In this document: positions 1 through 6,423 of the stretch, piece by piece
Numbering within the stretch: the stretch's first letter is position 1
Layout of the letters: each line of letters starts with the position of its first letter
DNA from: JBHPHI01 sp042569595
Lineage (GTDB): Bacteria; Patescibacteriota; Microgenomatia; UBA1400; 2-01-FULL-45-11
Direction: 5' to 3'
Length of the DNA: 10,552 nucleotides
Assembly (NCBI GenBank): GCA_042569595.1
Contig: JBHPHI010000027.1
Coordinates: forward strand, 1 to 10,552
Translations under genes and position numbers: made by a program
The notes under the pieces: model-generated
Told to the model about the DNA's origin: nothing
The model's input: the letters and a program-made list of their open reading frames with translations, nothing else
Database searches by the model: none

Positions 1-543
1 CTTGAATATGACAGGAATGAGGGAGTATTGGATGCTGTTCTTTATACCTTTGACATAGACGAGACCCCGTTCGTCCAAGAAGCGTTCTTAGGTAGCAAGT
101 CTGCAGGAGGACATACAACCTACCATGATGATGTAATTGGTGGGACTATGACTCTCGATTTTGCAGACGAAGATTACGCATTAGAGGTTCCTTGGAGATA
201 TATAGACACTCAAACTAACTATGATCAACTCTCCACATCTGATGGTAGATTTCAGGCGGCCTTAGAAGATCCAATAAGAAGAAATAAAGTTATTATCATG
301 GAAACTTCTGGACTACCAGGAAAGGTAAGCGGAGATGTGTTGGCAGGACCTTACTTTATAGGCACTGTTGGAAATTTGCCTGATACAACTGCAGAAATAT
401 CAATCAGAGCCTCCGAAGAGTCAGAAACCGCCACCATCATGGGATGGGATGGAGAAGAGTGGATAGAATATGAGTCTACAGTTGATGGAAAAACAGTTTC
501 TGCAAGTGGAGATCTGGTCTCTACATATATTGTGACGAAGTAA
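1..543 (+). CDS. C-terminal part of a probable secreted or surface beta-rich protein (partial)
   Basis: The frame is open from the first base of the window, so the gene begins upstream and 180 residues are visible. A TTG at 28 could be read as a start, but nothing supports it and the coding frame continues to its left. The visible part has no membrane segment and no cysteine, is acidic, and alternates polar and hydrophobic residues as beta-sandwich domains do. The C-terminus (WDGEEWIEYESTVDG, then a short link, then DLVSTYIVTK at the very end) resembles a recurring end-of-domain pattern in bacterial and archaeal surface proteins (W-x-x-hydrophobic-x-STVDG-x-TV...-ST-hydrophobic-hydrophobic). 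That resemblance is recalled, not searched. The stop is one base before the next start, so the two genes are probably cotranscribed and translationally coupled. Function is unknown; a cell-surface or exported role is inferred from the pattern and from the membrane-anchored neighbour. Confidence 0.72.
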   Translation, partial: LEYDRNEGVLDAVLYTFDIDETPFVQEAFLGSKSAGGHTTYHDDVIGGTMTLDFADEDYALEVPWRYIDTQTNYDQLSTSDGRFQAALEDPIRRNKVIIMETSGLPGKVSGDVLAGPYFIGTVGNLPDTTAEISIRASEESETATIMGWDGEEWIEYESTVDGKTVSASGDLVSTYIVTK

Positions 544-544
544 C

Positions 545-1933
545 ATGTCAAAAAAAGATAAACAACCAGAGACAGAAGTAAACGATCTAGAAAATGATTC
601 AGCTAGCGTAATTGAAAAAGAAGTCCAAGAAAAAATCAAAACAATAAAGGTAAAGAAAAAATCAAATTTATACTTTTTTGCCTTAACGTTCTTATTAATC
701 GCTTCAGTTCCGGCAATTTATCTAATGTACAACAAACTAATTGGCGTGGAGTCAAATATTAGAGACATTATTCCTAATATAGTTAAAAAACAGGAAGAAA
801 AGATTGATAAACCCACTCCAACACCAGAAGCAAAAGACGATGAAGAAGCTCCAAGCCTCCTTTCAAACTTAGTTTTTTTTAAGCAAGGAGAGTTGTGGAC
901 TAGAAAAGATGGAGTGTTGGTGCAGCTAACAGACACAAACAAATCAATTTATAGCTACGATGTAAACTATGAAAACTCCTTAATCTCTTATGTTTCTGGA
1001 AATTTAGTAACTAATGAAAACGGATATCAGCATGTTCAGCCAAGAGAAGTATCTTTATTGAGCCTAAGTTCTAACGAAACAAAAACCATTCACACACTTG
1101 AGCCATCAAATCCAACAGAAAATCAGGAATACTCAAGAGAACTTAAAACAACCACCTTTTTCCCCTCAGGAAAAAAAATAGCAATTACTTCATCAAATGC
1201 TTTTTGGGTATTCGATATCGATGACAATACTTTAAAAGAAATATTTTTCAATCAAGAAGAAGAAAGCAAGGGAATGGTGTATGCCTATCATAGTCCAGTC
1301 TTTTCCAAAAATGAGGATAAAGTTGTATTGGGTGTAGGTTATTACGAAGGAAGCTCTCAATTGTTTGTAGATATAAAAAACAATCAAGTAAAAGATCTTC
1401 CTTACACAAGTTATGTATCAGGCAAAAAAATAGTATCACATATGGCGGGAGATGATTGGATGCTGGTTGAGTATGGATCTTCTGTTGATAACGATTCGTA
1501 TACAAAAATATCAAGCGTAAATATTTCTGATCTATCAGAAGAAGAGATAGTATCAATAAATGACCTCTCAACCTCTCAGCTTGTGCCGCTAAAAGACTTT
1601 TTCATTCTCTTCGGTCAAACATACAAAGAAGAGCCAAACGAGGATGGTGTAATGATTGGCTATGCAGGAGAAAAGATAATAACCTGGAATAAAAATTCAG
1701 GCACAGTGAAGACAGTTTCTGAGTGGATGCAGACAGAAAAGGGCTCCAACAAAAGTATAAGTAAGGGTAAAGCTGAATATACAAATATAGGCTCAAACAA
1801 TTTTTATTTAGAATTTAGAGAACATACATACGGAGATCATCCAGAAACAAAGTTGTACATACAAAAATACAACTATGAAGCTGAAGCTTTTGAGTTAGTT
1901 GAAGAAAACGCTCAAATCACTCCAAGTAGATAA
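545..1933 (+). CDS. Single-pass membrane protein with external TolB/WD40-like propeller
   Basis: 462 residues. Residues 1-40 are charged and lysine-rich (cytoplasmic side). Residues 42-62 form one hydrophobic membrane segment (NLYFFALTFLLIASVPAIYL). A linker with PTPTPEA at 90-96 follows, then about 350 residues rich in beta strands. Around 110-130 the run FFKQGELWTRKDG...QLTD matches the blade pattern of TolB/PD40-type propellers. Later segments (FFPSGKKIAITSSNAFWVFDIDDNTLKEI; HSPVFSKNEDKVVLGVG) look like further blades. The positive N-terminus predicts that the propeller faces outside. It starts one base after the stop of the upstream gene, with only a weak GAAG element before the ATG, so translational coupling is likely. 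No catalytic motif is evident; a binding or scaffold role is possible. The membrane topology is strong, the propeller fold moderate, and the function unknown. Confidence 0.85.
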   Translation: MSKKDKQPETEVNDLENDSASVIEKEVQEKIKTIKVKKKSNLYFFALTFLLIASVPAIYLMYNKLIGVESNIRDIIPNIVKKQEEKIDKPTPTPEAKDDEEAPSLLSNLVFFKQGELWTRKDGVLVQLTDTNKSIYSYDVNYENSLISYVSGNLVTNENGYQHVQPREVSLLSLSSNETKTIHTLEPSNPTENQEYSRELKTTTFFPSGKKIAITSSNAFWVFDIDDNTLKEIFFNQEEESKGMVYAYHSPVFSKNEDKVVLGVGYYEGSSQLFVDIKNNQVKDLPYTSYVSGKKIVSHMAGDDWMLVEYGSSVDNDSYTKISSVNISDLSEEEIVSINDLSTSQLVPLKDFFILFGQTYKEEPNEDGVMIGYAGEKIITWNKNSGTVKTVSEWMQTEKGSNKSISKGKAEYTNIGSNNFYLEFREHTYGDHPETKLYIQKYNYEAEAFELVEENAQITPSR

Positions 1934-1955
1934 TTATCCGCAAAAAAAGGAATAT

Positions 1956-2249
1956 ATGACAAAACTAAAAACTATAGTAAATGAATTGAAAGAAAAGCAC
2001 TCAAATCAGCTAAAGAACTTCAAAAAGATTCATGATGAATATGCAAAAGATAGGAAAAACAATCAAGAAAAGTTTAATTCTGAAGGAAAAAAAATAATGG
2101 AAATGTTGAGAACCTACGAGAACATACTATGTGGAAAACAAGAAAGATCAGACATGGCCAGATATTCTTCAAGCCTATCAGAAAAATACTGGGCTGAAAT
2201 AAAAAAAGACTTTCCCTACATCGATTTTATTGGTGTAAAAATAACCTAA
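1956..2249 (+). CDS. Small charged helical protein, unknown function
   Basis: 97 residues from the ATG at 1956, which has AAGGA (1947-1951) four bases upstream. A longer reading from TTG at 1899 would overlap the previous gene by 35 bases and lacks a comparable SD, so the ATG was chosen. Residues 1-60 are rich in Lys, Glu and Asn with heptad-like hydrophobics and probably form a coiled coil or helical hairpin. The C-terminal part is less repetitive: one Cys in ENILCGK, then SSSLSEKYWAEIKKDFPYI and DFIGVKIT, which looks like a small packed domain. There is no signal peptide or membrane segment, so it is probably cytoplasmic. It sits 22 bases after the propeller gene and is likely the last gene of that operon. 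Its stop overlaps the greA stop on the other strand. I do not recognise the family. Confidence 0.7.
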   Translation: MTKLKTIVNELKEKHSNQLKNFKKIHDEYAKDRKNNQEKFNSEGKKIMEMLRTYENILCGKQERSDMARYSSSLSEKYWAEIKKDFPYIDFIGVKIT

Positions 2250-2725
2250 ACTACGTTTAATATTTCGTAAGTATTTTTTCCAGCCGGGACATCAACATCA
2301 ACTTTATCTCCAGGCCTTTTTCCCTGCACAGCCTTTCCAATAGGACTATACACAGAAAGCTTACCTACATTTGGGTCCGACTCGTATCCACTCACAAGTT
2401 CAAAAGTCATCTCGCCCTGATCACCTTTAATCGTTACTGTATTTCCAAACCCAATAACACCATTGTCATCTTTCTCCACAACAACCCCATACATTGACAG
2501 TTTTTTCGCATGTCTTAGTTTCCTATCGCAATCTCTTAATTCAAATTTTGCGTATTTATACGCACCATTTTCAGACAAATCTCCCATCTCTCTCGCAGTT
2601 TGTAGTCTGACTAAAATCTCTTCCCGCAGTGTTGATAGTTTTTCAACATCACTTTTTGCTTTCTCAAAACCATCTCGAGAGAGCTTTATGGGATCTGGCT
2701 TTTTTTGATAATACTTTTTTCTCAT
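2246..2725 (-). CDS. greA: Transcription elongation factor GreA
   Basis: GreA binds the secondary channel of RNA polymerase and stimulates cleavage of backtracked RNA. The protein is 159 residues from the ATG at 2725 (E. coli GreA is 158). Residues 15-80 form the N-terminal antiparallel coiled coil; its tip carries REMGDLSENGAYKYAK, including the acidic pair D49 and E52 that positions catalytic Mg2+. The C-terminal FKBP-like domain follows, with the family signature SPIGKAVQGKRPGD (127-140) and the ending P-A-G-K-N-TYEILNVV. A TTG at 2743 would add six residues, but a -10-like TACAAT lies inside that extension six bases before the ATG, so ATG 2725 is preferred and the mRNA may be leaderless. 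A basic N-terminal extension (MRKKYYQKKPDP) precedes the canonical start of the coiled coil. The gene is monocistronic, divergent from typA, and converges on the small gene ending at 2249. Confidence 0.95.
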   Translation of the reverse strand: MRKKYYQKKPDPIKLSRDGFEKAKSDVEKLSTLREEILVRLQTAREMGDLSENGAYKYAKFELRDCDRKLRHAKKLSMYGVVVEKDDNGVIGFGNTVTIKGDQGEMTFELVSGYESDPNVGKLSVYSPIGKAVQGKRPGDKVDVDVPAGKNTYEILNVV

Positions 2726-2731
2726 AGTGGA

Positions 2732-2737
2732 ATTGTA
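2732..2737 (-). promoter_or_regulatory. Probable greA -10 element, leaderless arrangement
   Basis: On the minus strand TACAAT (5 of 6 to TATAAT) is followed by six bases (TCCACT) and then the greA ATG at 2725. A start point about seven bases past the -10 would fall on the A of the ATG. No good -35 hexamer is seen 16-18 bases upstream and there is no SD. The placement is seen in the sequence; leaderless initiation is inferred. Confidence 0.45.
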
Positions 2738-2769
2738 TAACAATCAAGTAAGTTATAGAAACAAAACAA

Positions 2770-2799
2770 TTAGCAATAAATAAAAATAACTGCTAAAAT
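2770..2799 (+). promoter_or_regulatory. Probable typA promoter with extended -10
   Basis: TTAGCA (2770-2775, 4 of 6 to TTGACA), an 18-base spacer, and TAAAAT (2794-2799) with an extended TGC directly before it. The same ten bases TGCTAAAATG recur on the minus strand at the start of dus. Predicted transcription start is near 2806, leaving a leader of about 50 bases before the typA ATG. Confidence 0.55.
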
Positions 2800-2821
2800 G
2801 CAAACTTCTGCCCAAATAACG

Positions 2822-2841
2822 ACCTGGCAACAGGTTTTTTT
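2822..2841 (+). terminator. Short terminator-like hairpin in the typA leader
   Basis: ACCTG (2822-2826), loop GCAA (a GNRA tetraloop), CAGGT (2831-2835), then a run of seven T from 2835 to 2841. It lies between the probable typA promoter and the typA ATG at 2856. With a five-pair stem (plus a possible G-U at 2821/2836) it is a weak terminator. It could attenuate typA, stabilise the 5' end, or terminate a very short RNA. The structure is seen directly; the function is inferred. Confidence 0.4.
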
Positions 2842-2855
2842 ATTTGAAAATAATT

Positions 2856-4679
2856 ATGAAAAAAATAAAAAACATTGCTGTAATAGCCCACGTAGATCAC
2901 GGAAAAACTACTCTAGTAGATGCATTGCTAAAACAAACAAAAACTTTCAGGGAAAATCAAGAAGAAATGTTTTCAGAAAGAATTTTGGATAGCAATGACC
3001 TTGAGAGAGAGCGAGGAATTACAATTCTAGCTAAGATTTGCTCCGTAGTTTATCAAGGTACTCACATAAACATCATCGACACTCCCGGACACGCTGATTT
3101 TTCCGGAGAGGTAGAAAGAACTCTGGACATGGCTGATGGCGCACTTCTAATAGTGGATGCCCAAGAAGGGCCCATGCCTCAGACTAGATTTGTACTCAAA
3201 AAAGCTATGGAGTTGAATCTTGCTATTGTTGTATTGATAAACAAAATAGACAAAAAATACGCACGTGTAAAAGAGGTAGAATCAAGGATTGGTGATTTAT
3301 TTTTGGAGCTTGCGAAAGATGACTCTCATCTGGACTATTCCATTTTATATGCTGTTGGCAGAAACGGCACGGTATTTACCAGTCTTCCCGAAAACCCTTT
3401 AGAATCTGGATCAGTCACTCCACTTTTGAATGAAATATTAAACAAAATTCCAGAACCAAAAACTAGAGAAGGCAATACTTTCAAGATGCTTATTTCCGCT
3501 CTAGACTACAACGCTCATTTGGGAAGAATAGTTATAGGAAGAATACATCAGGGAGAGATTTCAATTGGGGATAGGGTTGTTATATTAGGAGAAAATGGAA
3601 CTACTCACTCGGTTGATAAAATTATGATTGCAGATGGGTTAGAAAGAAAACAACTAAAAAACGCTTTATCTGGGCAGATCATAGCTATATCTGGCATAGG
3701 CGATGCGAGCATAGGAGATACACTTGCAGATACGACTAATGCCCAACCTCTTAGTGCCACCCTAGTTTCAGAACCAACTCTTCACATGACTATGGGACCC
3801 AACACATCTCCTTTTGCTGGCAATGAGGGAAAATACACTACGAGCAGACAAATAGGAGAGAGGCTGAAAAGAGAGCTAGAAAACAACGTTAGCCTAAAGG
3901 TTGATTGGCTAGATGGTGGAAAATTTAAGCTATCTGGAAGAGGAGAGTTGCACCTATCCGTATTGCTAGAAACTATGAGGAGAGAAGGATATGAGATGGA
4001 AGTAGGAAAGCCAGAAGTAATAGTTAAAGATGTGGATGGAGTAAAGTCAGAGCCAGTAGAAGAGCTAAGTCTTATGATCTTAAGCGAGTACATGGGAGCC
4101 ATAAATCAGGAAATGGGGATGCGTCAGTCAAAGTTAATTTCCATGGAGCCGGTGTCAGAGCGGGAGGTCGAGTATATCTACCACATTCCCACCAGAGCAC
4201 TTATTGGTTTGCGAGGCTTATTGCTCACTCTTACCAAGGGGACTGCTATCTTTAGCTCTCAGGTAATTGGGTACGAACCACTGGGAAGGCCTATTTCTAA
4301 AACTAGAAAAGGTGCTCTAATATCTAGCAATACAGGCAAAGCAGTAGAGTATGGACTAAGGAACTTAAAGGGTAGGGGCATCTCATTTATCAATCCAGGC
4401 ATTGATGTGTATGAGGGAATGATAGTAGGACTAAACGCCAAAGATGAGGACATAGAAATGAATATTTGCAAAGAAAAGCACCTCACCAACCACAGATCCA
4501 AGTCTCACGACGGAATTACTCAATTGGCTCCAGACACAGAGTTAAGCCTGGAGAAGTCTATTGAATTTTTAGAAACAGATGAGCTACTTGAAATCACTCC
4601 ATTATCTTTAAGACTTAGAAAGAAACACCTCACTCACATTGAGCGAAAAAGAGCTGATAGACCCGGATCCAGAAATTAG
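2856..4679 (+). CDS. typA: TypA/BipA ribosome-associated translational GTPase
   Basis: TypA (BipA) is an EF-G-like GTPase that binds the 70S ribosome and supports 50S assembly and stress or cold adaptation. The protein is 607 residues, as in E. coli BipA. GTPase motifs: G1 AHVDHGKT (11-18), G2 RGITI (53-57), G3 DTPGH (75-79), G4 NKID (129-132). The usual G5 Ser-Ala is replaced by Tyr-Ala in LYAVGRNG. Then come domain II (IGRIHQGEISIGDRV), the EF-G-III-like domain (GRGELHLSVLLETMRREGYEMEVG), domain V (RALIGLRGLLLTLTKGTAIFSS) and the TypA-specific C-terminal domain, ending NHRSKSHDG...LELSLEKS-like and LRLRKKHL. The ATG at 2856 is chosen because MKKIKNIAVIAHVDHGKTT aligns with the usual N-terminus. 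A TTG at 2844 would add four residues. No SD is visible near the ATG. The gene is monocistronic, with a terminator after it. Confidence 0.97.
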   Translation: MKKIKNIAVIAHVDHGKTTLVDALLKQTKTFRENQEEMFSERILDSNDLERERGITILAKICSVVYQGTHINIIDTPGHADFSGEVERTLDMADGALLIVDAQEGPMPQTRFVLKKAMELNLAIVVLINKIDKKYARVKEVESRIGDLFLELAKDDSHLDYSILYAVGRNGTVFTSLPENPLESGSVTPLLNEILNKIPEPKTREGNTFKMLISALDYNAHLGRIVIGRIHQGEISIGDRVVILGENGTTHSVDKIMIADGLERKQLKNALSGQIIAISGIGDASIGDTLADTTNAQPLSATLVSEPTLHMTMGPNTSPFAGNEGKYTTSRQIGERLKRELENNVSLKVDWLDGGKFKLSGRGELHLSVLLETMRREGYEMEVGKPEVIVKDVDGVKSEPVEELSLMILSEYMGAINQEMGMRQSKLISMEPVSEREVEYIYHIPTRALIGLRGLLLTLTKGTAIFSSQVIGYEPLGRPISKTRKGALISSNTGKAVEYGLRNLKGRGISFINPGIDVYEGMIVGLNAKDEDIEMNICKEKHLTNHRSKSHDGITQLAPDTELSLEKSIEFLETDELLEITPLSLRLRKKHLTHIERKRADRPGSRN

Positions 4680-4705
4680 CCAGGAGAAATATTTATTTAT
4701 TTACA

Positions 4706-4741
4706 AAAACAACCCCTAATTAAAGAGGTTGTTTTATTTTT
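4706..4741. terminator. Bidirectional intrinsic terminator between typA and the convergent gene
   Basis: AAAACAACC (4706-4714) pairs with GGTTGTTTT (4727-4735) across a 12-base loop. On the plus strand the stem runs into TTTTATTTTT. On the minus strand it runs into TTTTTG followed by an A/T-rich tract. It lies in the 69-base gap between two converging stop codons and can serve both genes. Confidence 0.85.
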
Positions 4742-4748
4742 AAGCTCT

Positions 4749-5357
4749 CTACAATCCTTTAAAATCGTCTAGATTCACAGAATCCATTCCTTCTGGAATT
4801 TCAAAGTCGTCCATCGATTCCTCAAGCTTCTGTACAGATTCTTGCATCATTGCTGCCATGTCCACAAAGCTTACGTCAGTTGGGGGAGCGAACATGTCAT
4901 CTGAAACCACTACAGGATTACAGTCAAATTCTACGTCAGGTGCTTTAAATTCTTGGGGTTCATCCATTTCTTCAACATTTTCATCAAAATCTTCCCACAT
5001 AGTATTTACCTGATCTCCTTCAAAGCAAAACTTTGTACCCTCTTTTGAATCTGCGTCCCAATTCCACATACACTCATCTTTCATTATCACTTCTGAGATC
5101 TTGCCTTGCTCCATAACAGCCTTGCCTCTGTAGTTCTTTCCTTTTATATATCCCTCAGATTCCATCTCGTCACCTATGGAATATGAGCACTTCATAGGAA
5201 CTCCCAATTTTACTGCAGCGGCCATACTTCCCTTAAAAGCTTCTTCTTTCAAAGACGCTCCAAGGTTTATGGATTTAGAAGTTTTATTTCCCTTTATGAA
5301 ATACCAGCCCGCCCCAGCAGCGACTAGTACAAAAAAAGGGATGATTACTTTTTTCAA
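4749..5357 (-). CDS. Membrane-anchored extracytoplasmic protein with four cysteines, unknown function
   Basis: 202 residues from TTG at 5357 (MKKVIIPFFVLVAAGAGWYF). This start is preferred over GTG at 5366 because the minus strand has GGGGGTGAT (5370-5362), close to the ideal SD GGAGGTGAT, and that SD overlaps the GTG itself. Residues 4-20 form an uncleaved membrane anchor or signal peptide, so the rest should be outside the membrane. Four cysteines at 57, 96, 111 and 146 (MKCSYS, DECMW, KFCFE, DCNP) could form two disulfides. The arrangement CSYS...GYIKGKNYRGKAV...CMWNWD...FCFE suggests a small LolA/LppX-like beta sheet; this is a resemblance only. The tail is very acidic and methionine-rich (DMAAMMQESVQKLEESMDD). 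The gene is 56 bases downstream of dus, on the same strand, with its own possible promoter. I recognise no specific family. Confidence 0.82.
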   Translation of the reverse strand: MKKVIIPFFVLVAAGAGWYFIKGNKTSKSINLGASLKEEAFKGSMAAAVKLGVPMKCSYSIGDEMESEGYIKGKNYRGKAVMEQGKISEVIMKDECMWNWDADSKEGTKFCFEGDQVNTMWEDFDENVEEMDEPQEFKAPDVEFDCNPVVVSDDMFAPPTDVSFVDMAAMMQESVQKLEESMDDFEIPEGMDSVNLDDFKGL

Positions 5358-5361
5358 GCTA

Positions 5362-5370
5362 ATCACCCCC
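5362..5370 (-). promoter_or_regulatory. Strong Shine-Dalgarno that decides a TTG start
   Basis: GGGGGTGAT on the minus strand matches the anti-SD complement GGAGGTGAT at 8 of 9 bases. The G run ends eight bases before TTG 5357. The match covers GTG 5366, so that codon is unlikely to be the start. It also shows that this organism's 16S rRNA probably keeps a normal anti-SD. Confidence 0.6.
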
Positions 5371-5387
5371 TCTCAATTAGATAAGAA

Positions 5388-5393
5388 ATTATC
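5388..5393 (-). promoter_or_regulatory. Possible -10 element for the four-cysteine gene
   Basis: GATAAT (5 of 6) on the minus strand, in the 56-base gap after dus. The predicted start is near 5381, giving a leader of about 24 bases that contains the SD at 5370-5362. No convincing -35 is present, so read-through from dus is an alternative. Confidence 0.3.
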
Positions 5394-5413
5394 ATAAGCC
5401 CATTAAACACAAT

Positions 5414-6382
5414 TTATGACAAGTTTGGCAACAAATCCTTTTCTATCAAAGAAAGCACACCTTCAAAATTTTCAGTTTTCATTAGTTTTTCTCTTATTTT
5501 TGCAGCTCCAGGAAAACCATTTACATAAATTTTATAAAATCTCTTAAGTTCCGAATAATTTTTTTCTTCTCCCCAAATATCTTGATATAAAGCTATGTGT
5601 TTTTTCATCAGTTTAACCTTCTCCTTAGGAGAAGTCATGGAAATATCGTGTTTTTCATTAAACACCCAAGGATCTTTAAACACACCCCTACCTATCATTA
5701 TTCCATCAACTTTATATTTCTTTATTTTCCCTTCTGCGTCTTCAAGATTCAGTACATCCCCATTTCCAATTATTGGGGTGTCGACTCCCATTTCATTTCT
5801 CATCTTTACAACTTTTCCAATCTCATTCCAATGACACTCGACTTTTGATAATTCTTTTGTTGTTCTGCCATGCACAATCAGAGCATCAATTTTTTGAGAA
5901 AGTAAAAATCTGCTCCATTCCTCAGTCACAATTTCGTCAAAGCCTATGCGAGTTTTTACAGAAACAGGTATTTTTCCAGCAACACCCTCTTTTGTTGCTT
6001 GAATGATTTCTCCAGCTAGCATGGGGTCTTTAATTAGGGCAGAGCAAGCACCTCTTTTTATTACAGACTTTTCAGGGCACCCCATATTCAAGTCTACGCC
6101 ATCAAAACCAAACTCAACAATCATTTGAGCAGCATTGTGAAAAAGTTCAGGAGTGACGCCCCAAATTTGAGCAATAATTGGTCGTTCTTTTTCTGCATAT
6201 TCCAAAAGCTGCTGAATAGCTTTTGATCCAGGAGAATATAATTGATCCACACATAAAAATTCTGTCATCATCAAATCGGGCTTTCCAAGATCAGTTACAA
6301 TTTGACGAAAAACAGTATCAGTTGCCCCTGCCATAGGCGCAAGACAAATAATTGGTTTTTTGAGTTTATTCCAGATGTTCAT
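5414..6382 (-). CDS. dus: tRNA-dihydrouridine synthase (Dus family)
   Basis: Dus enzymes are FMN-dependent and reduce specific uridines in tRNA to dihydrouridine, using NADPH. The protein is 322 residues from ATG 6382, typical for the DusB-like group. The N-terminal TIM barrel has LAPMAGATD (14-22), QIWG where QLxG is usual, DLNMGCPEKSV with the catalytic Cys102, and the FMN/RNA-contact residues K143 (SVKTRIG) and H171 (IVHGRT). The phosphate-binding loops are GNGD (206-209) and IGRG (230-233). The C-terminal helical domain carries the tRNA-binding surface. An in-frame ATG at 6391 would add three residues, but it overlaps an extended -10 (TGCTAAAAT, 6398-6390). A transcript from that promoter would begin at ATG 6382, which is preferred. 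The gene lies 41 bases after dcd and is probably also read from the dcd promoter. DusA/B/C specificity cannot be set from motifs alone. Confidence 0.93.
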   Translation of the reverse strand: MNIWNKLKKPIICLAPMAGATDTVFRQIVTDLGKPDLMMTEFLCVDQLYSPGSKAIQQLLEYAEKERPIIAQIWGVTPELFHNAAQMIVEFGFDGVDLNMGCPEKSVIKRGACSALIKDPMLAGEIIQATKEGVAGKIPVSVKTRIGFDEIVTEEWSRFLLSQKIDALIVHGRTTKELSKVECHWNEIGKVVKMRNEMGVDTPIIGNGDVLNLEDAEGKIKKYKVDGIMIGRGVFKDPWVFNEKHDISMTSPKEKVKLMKKHIALYQDIWGEEKNYSELKRFYKIYVNGFPGAAKIREKLMKTENFEGVLSLIEKDLLPNLS

Positions 6383-6389
6383 GAGGGTC

Positions 6390-6398
6390 ATTTTAGCA
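6390..6398 (-). promoter_or_regulatory. Extended -10 promoter of dus, leaderless arrangement
   Basis: TGCTAAAAT on the minus strand is an extended -10 (TGn plus TAAAAT, 5 of 6). Seven bases (GACCCTC) separate it from ATG 6382, which would place the transcription start on or next to that ATG. No SD precedes either candidate ATG. The -35 region is A/T-rich without a clear hexamer. Confidence 0.5.
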
Positions 6399-6423
6399 CG
6401 CAGTTTGTCAGAAAAATAAAGAA

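Noticed and set aside
28..543. TTG at 28 as the true start of the first gene.
   Set aside because: The frame is open to the window edge with protein-like composition, and there is no SD or signal peptide at the TTG. The gene is more likely truncated by the window.
2259..2279. An A/T-only hairpin (AATATT...AA-G-TATT) followed by T's as a terminator for the left operon.
   Set aside because: The stem has no G-C pair and a bulge, and it lies inside the conserved end of greA. It is too weak to annotate as a feature, so it is only mentioned in the convergent-gene finding.
2798..2992. A 64-codon reading frame starting on the ATG inside the typA promoter and running into typA in another frame.
   Set aside because: It overlaps typA out of frame for more than 130 bases, has no SD, and its second half is a frameshifted reading of conserved TypA sequence. 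The first codons could at most be a leader peptide, without support.
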